Source: CALBPI01 sp039187375
GTDB lineage: Bacteria; Pseudomonadota; Gammaproteobacteria; Steroidobacterales; Woeseiaceae
Assembly (NCBI GenBank): GCA_039187375.1
Contig: JBCCZN010000038.1
Location: forward strand, 1 to 17,921
DNA: 17,921 bases
Direction of reading: 5' to 3'
Shown here: positions 7,397 to 14,444 of the stretch, one piece after another
Numbering within the stretch: the first letter of the stretch is position 1
Layout of the letters: each line of letters starts with the position of its first letter
Translations under genes and position numbers: made by a program
The notes under the pieces: generated by a model
What the model saw: only the letters and a program-made list of their open reading frames with translations
Databases searched by the model: none
Told to the model about the DNA's origin: nothing

Positions 7397-8197
7397 ATGA
7401 GTACAAGCGGATCTTCGTCTGCCGCCGACTGCTGGATCAGCGCCGAGCCGTTGCCGGCGTTTGCCCAGCGTGCGCGGTCACTGGATGCGCGTATCGTGAT
7501 TCGGGATGCGCAAGTGGCAGCCAGTGCGGCGTTAGCGACGATGCCCACGGCGGTATTGCGTTGGCTATCCGAGTCGGTCGATGTCCGGGCGGCGCATGAT
7601 ATTGACTGGGTGGTGGCCCTCGATCCGGTGTCGTTACAGGCGGACCAGCGCGATGTGCGCATCATGCAACCGACGTTTGCGGATTTAACATCCGATCAGG
7701 CCGCCCTGTTGCAGACCGATGTGGCGCACTACCTGCGTGAAGATTCGGACCTACGCATTGCGTCGGCGACGCTGATCTGCGCCGCGCCATCGCGTTGGTA
7801 TTTGGTCGGTCAGGGCGATCGACCGTCGGTAGATCAGCCGGCCCCGGCCTCATTGGTAGGTCGCGCGTTACGTGAGTTCATGCCTACCGGAAGCGATGCA
7901 ACCCTACTGCGACGTCTGTCGACCGAATGGCAGATGTTATTGCATTCACATCCGGTCAATGAATCGCGGCGAGATGCCGGTTTGATGCCGGTCAATGGTC
8001 TGTGGTGGTGGGGTGGCGGTGAATTGGCGTCGATTCCAGATTCGATGTCATGTACCGCAGTAGACGACACCGTTGCACTAGTGACCGCGCTCTCTCAACT
8101 ACCCGGTAGCGGCATCGGTTTGCGCTGTGCGGATACGACGGCACACCTGCATCGTGCCAGCGTGTTGGCATGGTGGCTTTGGTATCGGTGGCGATAA
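7397..8197 (+). CDS. RpfE-like conserved protein of unknown function
   Basis: The 266-residue product resembles a family annotated as RpfE-type or cofactor-independent phosphoglycerate-mutase-like protein, found beside recJ in xanthomonads and other beta- and gammaproteobacteria. What I see is a central WVVALDPVSLQADQRDV segment, a segment ending in PSRWYLV, then WQMLLHSHPVNESRR and PVNGLWWWGGG, the most distinctive motifs. There is no signal peptide or clear membrane segment. No catalytic metal-binding set of true phosphoglycerate mutases is evident, so enzymatic activity should not be assumed. The ATG at 7397 has only a distant GGAG (about 11 nt upstream). The TAA stop overlaps the recJ start as TAATG, a coupling that suggests a constant partnership with recJ. 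Family assignment is from memory of motifs; moderate certainty. Confidence 0.72.
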   Translation: MSTSGSSSAADCWISAEPLPAFAQRARSLDARIVIRDAQVAASAALATMPTAVLRWLSESVDVRAAHDIDWVVALDPVSLQADQRDVRIMQPTFADLTSDQAALLQTDVAHYLREDSDLRIASATLICAAPSRWYLVGQGDRPSVDQPAPASLVGRALREFMPTGSDATLLRRLSTEWQMLLHSHPVNESRRDAGLMPVNGLWWWGGGELASIPDSMSCTAVDDTVALVTALSQLPGSGIGLRCADTTAHLHRASVLAWWLWYRWR

Positions 8198-9885
8198 TGA
8201 ACTGGCGTACCCCGGTTCAACGTAAAGTCGCCGCACACGAATTGTCGGAATCCGACTCGGTCATTGCCCGGGTATTGGCAGCGCGAGGTGTGATAGTCGA
8301 TGAACAGCGTGCGCTGGCGTTATCGCAGCTTGCACCGGTGAGCAGCTTGGGCGGTATCGATGCCGCAGCACAGCTGCTGCAGGCGCATCGTGCACAGACC
8401 ATTGTCATCGTCGGTGACTTTGATGCCGACGGCGCGACCAGCGCGGCGTTATTGATGCGCGGATTGCGTGCGCTGGGTTTCAGCAGTGTGTCGTCGTTGG
8501 TGCCCAATAGATTCGAGTTCGGATATGGCCTGTCACCCGAAATCGTTGATGTCGCGTTGCAACGCGCGCCGAGTCTGATCGTTACCGTCGATAACGGTAT
8601 TTCGAGTGTCGATGGGGTGGCGCATGCTCGGGCGCACGGCATCGAGGTCTTGGTCACCGATCACCATTTGCCACCGAAGCAGCTGCCCGACGCCACTGTG
8701 ATCGTCAACCCGAATGCCAACGGTGATGACTTTTCGAGCAAGGCGCTAGCTGGCGTCGGTGTTGCATTCTACGTGTTAGCCGCGCTAGAGCGTGCCCTGG
8801 TGCCGCAGGGCGCCGCGAGTGCCGGCGTGGCGGCGAGTCTGCTCGATCTGGTGGCGTTGGGAACGGTCGCCGACGTCGTGCCGCTGGATCGCAACAACCG
8901 GATTCTGGTCAACGCGGGTTTACAGCGAATTCGAGCCGGAGCCTGCGCGCCCGGGATCTCGGCGTTGTTGCGTCTTGCTGGTCGTGATCCAAAGCGGTGC
9001 AGTGCGGCAGATCTGGGTTTTGCGGCGGGGCCGCGGCTGAATGCCGCAGGACGACTGGATGATATGTCGATTGGTATTCACTGCCTGCTGGCTGATTCTG
9101 CCCACGAAGCCGATTCGGCTGCGCGAGCGCTGGACCAGATCAACCGCGATCGGCGTGAACTGGAGCAGGACATGCACGAGTCCGCGTTGCGGCACATTGA
9201 TGCCGTGAGCGATCCGGCGCTGCCACCGGCGTGCGTTTGTCTGTATGAGTCCGATTGGCACCAGGGCGTCGTCGGATTAGTCGCGTCTCGCATCAAAGAG
9301 CGTCTGCATCGACCGGTATTCGCGTTTGCTGACGATGGGCAGGGCGCCCTCAAGGGATCGGGTCGCAGTATCGCCGGCGTGCATTTGCGCGATGTACTGG
9401 CGGAGGTGGATCGACGCATTCCCGGGACGATTTCTAAATTCGGTGGTCATGCCATGGCAGCAGGTTTGACGCTGGGTCAGGATGGACTGGCGGTATTCAC
9501 TCAGGTCGTCGCCGATGTCGTGGCTTCGCAAACCGACCCGCAGTTGTTTGAGCCAACAATCCTGACTGATGGTCATCTGGCAGATCACCATTTGACACTC
9601 GAATTTGCAGAGCGGTTGGCCGCCTGTGGACCATACGGTCAGCAGTTTGCCGAACCCTGCTTTGAGGGTAGGTTTGCGGTTGCCGAGTCGCGTATCGTCG
9701 GCGAGCAGCATCTTAAGCTGACCCTGGCCGATGGTATTGATGCGATTGCGTTTCGACAGGTTCGCGAACCATTGCCGCGCAAAGGCGAGTACCTCGAGCT
9801 GGTTTATCGACTGGACATCAACGAATGGCGCGGGCGACGCAGCGTGCAGCTGATCATCGACCAGTGGCGACACTCGAACGCGTAA
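8197..9885 (+). CDS. recJ: Single-stranded-DNA-specific exonuclease RecJ
   Basis: RecJ degrades single-stranded DNA 5' to 3' in recombination and mismatch repair. The 562-residue product (E. coli 577) carries the DHH-family motifs in order: DFDADG (74-79), DNGI (132-135), TDHH (154-157), then GVAFYVLAAL, the segment LDLVALGTVADVVPL, GPRLNAAGRLDD, and the DHHA1 signature FGGHAMAAGLT. The C-terminal OB-like domain is present. I chose ATG 8197, which forms TAATG with the preceding stop; an in-frame ATG at 8170 lies inside the upstream gene and would add nine non-conserved residues. The gene appears complete. Gene order RpfE-like, recJ, prfB, lysS is conserved in part of the gammaproteobacteria. 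Confidence 0.97.
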   Translation: MNWRTPVQRKVAAHELSESDSVIARVLAARGVIVDEQRALALSQLAPVSSLGGIDAAAQLLQAHRAQTIVIVGDFDADGATSAALLMRGLRALGFSSVSSLVPNRFEFGYGLSPEIVDVALQRAPSLIVTVDNGISSVDGVAHARAHGIEVLVTDHHLPPKQLPDATVIVNPNANGDDFSSKALAGVGVAFYVLAALERALVPQGAASAGVAASLLDLVALGTVADVVPLDRNNRILVNAGLQRIRAGACAPGISALLRLAGRDPKRCSAADLGFAAGPRLNAAGRLDDMSIGIHCLLADSAHEADSAARALDQINRDRRELEQDMHESALRHIDAVSDPALPPACVCLYESDWHQGVVGLVASRIKERLHRPVFAFADDGQGALKGSGRSIAGVHLRDVLAEVDRRIPGTISKFGGHAMAAGLTLGQDGLAVFTQVVADVVASQTDPQLFEPTILTDGHLADHHLTLEFAERLAACGPYGQQFAEPCFEGRFAVAESRIVGEQHLKLTLADGIDAIAFRQVREPLPRKGEYLELVYRLDINEWRGRRSVQLIIDQWRHSNA

Positions 9886-9892
9886 CCAGCGC

Positions 9893-9927
9893 GCTGCGCA
9901 TGCTAGAATTATGCGCTTTTGCGCAGC
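9893..9927. repeat. 8-bp inverted repeat around the prfB promoter
   Basis: GCTGCGCA (9893-9900) and TGCGCAGC (9920-9927) are perfect inverted copies with a 19-nt spacer. An alternative shorter pairing uses GCGCAT (9896-9901) and ATGCGC (9911-9916). No run of T follows, so it is not a typical terminator. The extended -10 element of the putative prfB promoter lies in the spacer, so it could be an operator or an incidental symmetry. Confidence 0.5.
9901..9909 (+). promoter_or_regulatory. Putative extended -10 promoter for prfB-lysS
   Basis: TGCTAGAAT is an extended -10 element (TG, one base, TAGAAT) located 32 bp upstream of the prfB ATG. I see no good -35 hexamer at 16-18 bp spacing, which is common for extended -10 promoters. 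The discriminator after it is TATGCGC. Predicted transcript start is near 9916. Inferred from sequence only. Confidence 0.5.
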
Positions 9928-9941
9928 CAGGAACGGCCACG

Positions 9942-11037
9942 ATGGAAACCAATTCCCTTCAGCAGTCTCTCGATGATTTGCGGGCTCGTAGTGTGTCGCT
10001 CAGGGGGTATCTTTGACTACGCTGGCAAGAGCGAGCGACTGGATGAGGTGCGCCGGGAGCTTGAAGTCCCCGAGGTTTGGAACGAGCCGGAGCGCGCGCA
10101 AGCGCTAGGCCAGGAACGCGCGCAACTGGAGGGCGTTGTCGACGGCCTGGACAGCATCGGTCAACGACTCCAGGATGCGGGTGAATTGCTCGAGATGGCG
10201 GTTGAGGAAAACGATGCAGATACCGTTGTCGAGATTGAGGCGGACGTTAGCCGGATTGAGGTGGATGTTGCGCGTTTGGAGTTTCGCCGTATGTTCTCCG
10301 GTGAGCAAGATGCGGCGCCGGCGTTTGTCGATATTCAATCCGGTGCCGGTGGCACCGAAGCGCAGGACTGGGCCAGCATGTTGTTGCGTATGTACCAGCG
10401 TTGGGCCGAACAACGCGGCTTCAATGCGGAGCTTGTCGAAGTATCGGACGGCGAGGTGGCCGGTATTAAGAGTGCCAGCATCCGGGTCGATGGCGAGTAC
10501 GCCTATGGTTGGTTGCGCACAGAGACGGGCGTGCACCGATTAGTACGCAAGTCACCATTCGATTCCGGCAACCGGCGTCATACATCGTTCGCGTCCGTTT
10601 TTGTGTCGCCTGAAATCGATGACAGTTTCGAGATTGATATCGACCCATCCGATTTGCGTATTGATGTGTATCGCGCCAGTGGTGCCGGTGGGCAGCATGT
10701 GAATAGGACTGAATCGGCGGTACGTATTACGCATTTGCCGACCAATACCGTGGTGCAGTGCCAGAACGATCGCTCGCAGCACAAGAACAAGGCAACCGCG
10801 ATGAAGCAGCTGCGCTCGAAGTTGTATGAACTGGAGTTGCAGAAACGTCGTGGTGAGGCGCAGGCGGTTGAAGACACAAAAGCCGATGTCGGCTGGGGCA
10901 GTCAGATCCGTTCCTATGTGCTCGATCAATCACGCATTAAGGACTTGCGTACCAACGTGGAGACCGGCAACACGCAAGCTGTGTTGGATGGTGGACTCGA
11001 CACCTTTATTGAAGCCAGTTTGAAACAGGGACTCTAG
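9942..11037 (+). CDS. prfB: Peptide chain release factor 2 (programmed +1 frameshift at 10011-10017)
   Basis: RF2 releases finished proteins at UGA and UAA codons. The gene is in two frames: 24 codons from ATG 9942 to CTT, then an in-frame TGA (10014-10016); skipping T10014 joins GAC and the second frame to the TAG at 11035-11037. The joined product has 364 residues (E. coli 365). The first frame ends in SVSLRGYL and the second opens DYAGKSERLDEV, an exact parallel to E. coli. The codon-recognition motif SPF (in KSPFDSG, near 204) and the catalytic GGQ (GAGGQHVNRTESA, near 249) are present. The residue in VYRASGAGGQ is Ala, as in most bacteria, not the Thr of E. coli K-12. AGGA lies 9-10 nt before the ATG. 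The stop abuts the lysS ATG. Confidence 0.97.
10002..10017 (+). promoter_or_regulatory. RF2 programmed +1 frameshift signal
   Basis: The signal has the three classic parts: an internal Shine-Dalgarno sequence AGGGGG (10002-10007), a 3-nt spacer TAT, and the slippery stop CTT TGA C (10011-10017). When RF2 is scarce, the ribosome pauses at TGA and slips by one base into the main frame, so RF2 controls its own synthesis. It is the same as the E. coli arrangement. Confidence 0.97.
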
Positions 11038-12546
11038 ATGTCTGATCAACACACCGGCCAAGCCGGACTCGACACCAACAAACTGATCGAGGAGCGCCGT
11101 CGCAAGCTGGTTGACTGGCGTGATTCGGCTACGGCATATCCGAACGATTTTCGTCGCGATTCGCTCGCCGGTAATCTGCTGGCGCGCTATGACGACGTCA
11201 GCAAGCAGGAACTGGAGGACAACCCGGTACAGGTCGCCATCGCTGGTCGAATGATGTTGCGGCGTGTTATGGGAAAAGCGAGTTTCGCCAACCTGACCGA
11301 TCGCAGTGGCGCAATCCAGATTTATCTGCAACGCGATGCGCTTGCCGAGGGTGTCTACACCGCATTCAAAGGGTGGGATATCGGTGATATTTTGGGCGTC
11401 AGTGGCACGCTGTTTCGCACTAACAAAGGCGAGCTCACGGTCAAGGCGCACAGCATTCGTTTGCTGACAAAATCACTGCGACCGTTGCCGGAGAAGTGGG
11501 CCGGGCTATCCGACCAGGAAACCCGATATAGGCAGCGATATGTCGATCTGATGATCAACGAGGACAGTCGCGCCGTGTTTCGTGCCCGCAGCCGTATCGT
11601 TACCTTTATACGGGTGTTTCTGGAGTCGAGGGACTTCATGGAAGTCGAAACGCCGATGATGCAGACGACGCCTGGCGGTGCGGTGGCCAGACCATTCCAG
11701 ACCCATCACAATGCGCTCGACATGCCGCTGTACCTGCGCGTGGCGCCAGAGCTGAATTTAAAACGGCTGGTCGTGGGCGGTTTTGAACGTGTCTATGAGA
11801 TCAACCGAAATTTCCGCAACGAAGGACTGTCAACACAACACAATCCGGAGTTCACAATGCTCGAGTTGTATCAGGCCTATGCGGACTATGAGGATCTGAT
11901 CAACATGCTCGAGACGCTGTTACGCGAACTGGCGCAAGCGTTGCATCGTAGCGCGGAGATCACCTGGCAAGGCGAGACGCACGATCTGTCGAAACCATTT
12001 GAGCGCATTACGATTGAGCAGAGCATTATCGATGCGTCGGATCAATTACATGCCGACAATGTACGCGATGTCGAACAGCTCCGAGCGCTGGCAACCGAAT
12101 TGGGCATCGCGGTGAATGCTGGCTACGGGGCCGGCAAGTTGCAGCTCGAGATTTTTGAAAAAATAGTCGAACCCAAGCTGATTGCGCCGACCTTTGTCAT
12201 GCAACACCCGGCGGAAGTGTCACCGTTATCCCGCGCCAACGATGCGGATCCGTTTTTGACGGATCGCTTTGAGTTGTTTATCGGCGGGCGCGAAATTGCC
12301 AATGGCTTTTCCGAGTTGAATGACCCGGATGATCAGGCCGCGCGCTTCCAGTCACAGGTGGACGCACGCGGCGCAGGTGACGATGAGGCAATGCACTTTG
12401 ATTCGGATTATATCCGGGCGCTGGAATATGGCTTACCGCCCACTGCGGGTCTGGGTGTCGGTATTGATCGGCTGGTCATGATGATGACCGACCGCGCAAC
12501 GATTCGCGACGTGTTGCTATTCCCGCATATGCGGCCCGAGGCTTAG
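11038..12546 (+). CDS. lysS: Lysyl-tRNA synthetase, class II
   Basis: LysS charges tRNA-Lys with lysine. The 502-residue product (E. coli 505) has the N-terminal anticodon-binding OB fold (about 60-150, with VAIAGRMMLRRVMGKASFA) and the class II catalytic core: motif 1 region around FMEVETPMMQ, motif 2 FRNEGLSTQHNPEFTMLE (near 258) and motif 3 GLGVGIDRLVMMM (about 470-482). The ATG directly follows the prfB TAG, as in the prfB-lysS operon of E. coli, so translation is probably coupled; no separate ribosome binding site of note is seen. The stop overlaps the convergent ygfZ stop by 4 bp (12543-12546). Confidence 0.98.
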   Translation: MSDQHTGQAGLDTNKLIEERRRKLVDWRDSATAYPNDFRRDSLAGNLLARYDDVSKQELEDNPVQVAIAGRMMLRRVMGKASFANLTDRSGAIQIYLQRDALAEGVYTAFKGWDIGDILGVSGTLFRTNKGELTVKAHSIRLLTKSLRPLPEKWAGLSDQETRYRQRYVDLMINEDSRAVFRARSRIVTFIRVFLESRDFMEVETPMMQTTPGGAVARPFQTHHNALDMPLYLRVAPELNLKRLVVGGFERVYEINRNFRNEGLSTQHNPEFTMLELYQAYADYEDLINMLETLLRELAQALHRSAEITWQGETHDLSKPFERITIEQSIIDASDQLHADNVRDVEQLRALATELGIAVNAGYGAGKLQLEIFEKIVEPKLIAPTFVMQHPAEVSPLSRANDADPFLTDRFELFIGGREIANGFSELNDPDDQAARFQSQVDARGAGDDEAMHFDSDYIRALEYGLPPTAGLGVGIDRLVMMMTDRATIRDVLLFPHMRPEA

Positions 12547-13337
12547 TCAGTCTCTTCGCGCACACCGAGCCAGCGAACGGGTTGACCATCAGCATCGGTC
12601 AGCGTCTGTTGCGCGGCGTCCAGCGACATAATGGCACCAATGGTCTGGTCTGCTGTGGCCACAATCGCACTGGCCGGTTTGTCGCCCTGCATCAATGATG
12701 CGGGTTCGTCGTCGGTGTGAACGGTGGTTGACTCGAATACCTGCAGCGTACGCTTGGCGCGACCGAGGTGTTCGGTACGTGCAACGACCTCCTGGCCGGT
12801 ATAGCAGCCCTTCCTAAAGCTGATGGCATCCACCCGATTGAGGCTGAGCATATGTGGCGTGTAACTGACACTGGCATGCGCGGCGATATCGACAATGCCC
12901 GCACGCAGACGTTGCTCGCGTAGCGCTGTCGCTGCGGTGTGGGTGGTCGTGCGAACCAACGCCTCGTTGCTGCCAGACAATTGCCAATGAGCCAGTGCAC
13001 CGCCGGTAGCCGCTTGTGAGGCCGTCGTAATTGTCAGCGAATCGTCGTGTTTTGCATCGACTTTGGCGCGCAAGCGAAAGCGCATAACCTGCTCAAGCCA
13101 GCTATCAGATAGTGCGTCGCGTACGGCGACCAGAATATCGCCACTGCCATCCGGACAGGCGATCAGGGTCAGTACTGCGATGACCTTGCCCCGCGCATCG
13201 CAACTGGCAGCCAGCAGGGCGGGCTCATCGCCCAGTCGGCGCACATCCTGCGTTAGTTGCCCTTGTAAAAAAGACGCATTCTCATCTCCGGAAAATCGCA
13301 GAATGCGAAACGTGTCGCGCTTTTGAATCTCTGTCAT
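12543..13337 (-). CDS. ygfZ: Folate-binding Fe-S maintenance protein YgfZ
   Basis: YgfZ is a tetrahydrofolate-dependent protein, related to the glycine cleavage T-protein (GcvT), that supports synthesis or repair of certain Fe-S enzymes; mitochondria have the homologue IBA57. The 264-residue product has the diagnostic motif KGCYTGQEVVAR (176-187), with the essential Cys178, and the N-terminal FLQGQLTQDV and SCDARGKV segments. It is shorter than the 326 residues of E. coli YgfZ. The ATG at 13337 is preceded by AAGG at 8 nt. The gene is divergent from the sdh operon, whose SdhB subunit carries three Fe-S clusters; a functional link is an inference. In E. coli, ygfZ is next to sdhE-ygfX, which is the same neighbourhood. 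Confidence 0.95.
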   Translation of the reverse strand: MTEIQKRDTFRILRFSGDENASFLQGQLTQDVRRLGDEPALLAASCDARGKVIAVLTLIACPDGSGDILVAVRDALSDSWLEQVMRFRLRAKVDAKHDDSLTITTASQAATGGALAHWQLSGSNEALVRTTTHTAATALREQRLRAGIVDIAAHASVSYTPHMLSLNRVDAISFRKGCYTGQEVVARTEHLGRAKRTLQVFESTTVHTDDEPASLMQGDKPASAIVATADQTIGAIMSLDAAQQTLTDADGQPVRWLGVREETD

Positions 13338-13408
13338 GTCGTCTACCTTACGCGGACTTAGACAGCGGATGGAAGCCCCGTTGGGGTACTGCGTGCGAAA
13401 GTCTTATC

Positions 13409-13417
13409 TGGCATAAT
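13409..13417 (+). promoter_or_regulatory. Putative extended -10 promoter of the sdh operon
   Basis: TGGCATAAT fits an extended -10 element, with no good -35 at the usual spacing. The following discriminator TGCGCCC is GC-rich, and transcription would start near 13424. This leaves about 30 nt of leader before the ATG at 13455, or none before the ATG at 13425. It is the only clear promoter-like signal in the ygfZ-sdh gap. Confidence 0.5.
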
Positions 13418-13454
13418 TGCGCCCATGAATACAGTTGATGAGAAGGCAGCCGCG

Positions 13455-13619
13455 ATGTCTGATCAGAAGCCTGCGGAACCGGTCACGGTGACGCCCGGGC
13501 GGGACAGCTCATCGCCTTCCAGCACAGCCAAAAAACCGAAGGAAATCGGGGGGCGTAATGGGCCTGAGCCGACGCGTTTTGGCGATTGGGAAAAAAACGG
13601 ACGTTGTATTGATTTTTAG
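13455..13619 (+). CDS. Succinate dehydrogenase assembly factor 4 homologue (DUF1674)
   Basis: A 54-residue protein whose C-terminal half is the DUF1674/SdhAF4 signature: KEIGGRNGPEPTRFGDWEKN followed by GRCIDF at the very end. In yeast and mammals SDHAF4 binds the flavinylated SdhA subunit and helps it join SdhB; the bacterial homologue is thought to do the same. The N-terminal half is low-complexity and probably disordered. I chose ATG 13455 because GAAGG (13442-13446) lies 8 nt upstream; ATG 13425 would add ten residues but sits at the predicted transcript start. It is the first gene of the sdh cluster, 54 bp before sdhC, which strongly supports the call. Confidence 0.88.
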   Translation: MSDQKPAEPVTVTPGRDSSSPSSTAKKPKEIGGRNGPEPTRFGDWEKNGRCIDF

Positions 13620-13673
13620 GGACGCTGGTCGCTAATACGGACGGGCTGGACTGAATGGGACAACACACTGACG

Positions 13674-14054
13674 ATGGGCACACGATCCAGACCCTTGTCG
13701 CCGCATCTGTCGGCGTACAAGTTTCGAATTACATCGACGTTATCGATACTGCACCGAATGACCGGTGTGGCATTGAGCTTCGGTACGTTGGTCTTCATCG
13801 CCTGGCTGCTGTCCGCGGCGACCGGGCCTGAGGCTTATGGGCGAGTGCAGTTGTTAATTGGATCGATTATCGGCCAGCTCGCGATTGCGGGGTGGCTGTT
13901 CGCGTTTTATTACCACCTGGGCAACGGTGTCCGGCATTTGTTTTGGGACACCGGGCGCGGCTTCGAAATGGCGCAGGCGCGTGCATCGGGTTGGACAGTG
14001 GTTGGGTTTAGTGCCACCGCGACCGTGATCTCGTGGCTGGTCGCGTTCTGGTAA
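13674..14054 (+). CDS. sdhC: Succinate dehydrogenase cytochrome b556 subunit
   Basis: SdhC is one of the two membrane anchors of complex II; with SdhD it binds heme b and ubiquinone. The 126-residue product has three hydrophobic segments. Signatures are RPLSPHLSAYKF near the N-terminus, SILHRMTG (Ser24 and Arg28 correspond to quinone-site residues of E. coli) and YHLGNGVRHLFWDTG, whose His81 matches the axial heme ligand. No other in-frame start lies between the sdhAF4 stop and the ATG. The ribosome binding site is weak. The TAA stop is part of the ribosome binding site of sdhD. Confidence 0.95.
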   Translation: MGTRSRPLSPHLSAYKFRITSTLSILHRMTGVALSFGTLVFIAWLLSAATGPEAYGRVQLLIGSIIGQLAIAGWLFAFYYHLGNGVRHLFWDTGRGFEMAQARASGWTVVGFSATATVISWLVAFW

Positions 14055-14057
14055 GGA
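14053..14057 (+). promoter_or_regulatory. Ribosome binding site of sdhD overlapping the sdhC stop
   Basis: AAGGA lies 6 nt before the sdhD ATG and shares two bases with the sdhC TAA stop. It fixes the sdhD start and suggests coupled translation of the two anchor subunits. Confidence 0.75.
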
Positions 14058-14063
14058 CTGACG

Positions 14064-14444
14064 ATGTCGTTGAAATCACCGTTGGGTAGAGTGCTGGGCC
14101 TCGGTTCGGCCAAGGAAGGAACCGAGCACTGGTGGAGCCAGCGAGTCACCGCGGTGGCGATGATTCCGCTGACGCTGTGGTTTGCATTGTCACTACTCGC
14201 GCTCGATGCCTATGACTACGTCACCGTCACCAACTGGATCGCAGCACCGATCAACACCATTTTGTTGCTGCTGTTCGCAATGACGATGTTGTATCACTCC
14301 AAGCTCGGCACGCAGGTCGTTGTGGAGGACTACGTGCACGGTGGCACCAAGGTTGTGACCCTGATCGGCCTGAAGCTCATATACGCTTTCCTGGGTGTTG
14401 CGTCTGTGTTTTCAATTCTGCGAATTTCACTGGGAAGTGCCTGA
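14064..14444 (+). CDS. sdhD: Succinate dehydrogenase hydrophobic membrane anchor subunit
   Basis: SdhD is the second membrane anchor of complex II. The 126-residue product has an N-terminal VLGLGSAKEGTEHWWSQRVTA motif region, like that of alphaproteobacterial and mitochondrial-type SdhD, followed by three membrane segments. His78 (in LYHSKLG) matches the SdhD histidine near the heme, and Asp89-Tyr90 (in VEDYVH) match the quinone-site Asp-Tyr pair of E. coli. The ATG is 9 bp after sdhC. Its TGA stop overlaps the sdhA ATG as TGATG. Confidence 0.95.
   Translation: MSLKSPLGRVLGLGSAKEGTEHWWSQRVTAVAMIPLTLWFALSLLALDAYDYVTVTNWIAAPINTILLLLFAMTMLYHSKLGTQVVVEDYVHGGTKVVTLIGLKLIYAFLGVASVFSILRISLGSA

Noticed and set aside
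9277..9873. Minus-strand reading frame (198 codons) opposite recJ
   Set aside because: It overlaps the conserved 3' half of recJ and shows no family features.
9825..10016. Short reading frame ending at the TGA in prfB as a separate small gene
   Set aside because: Its last 24 codons are the first part of RF2, and the TGA is the programmed frameshift site; the upstream part is the shifted frame of recJ.
13376..13386. CCCC-GTT-GGGG hairpin between ygfZ and the sdh operon
   Set aside because: Four base pairs only, no T tract, and located where promoters of divergent genes would be; likely chance in GC-rich DNA.
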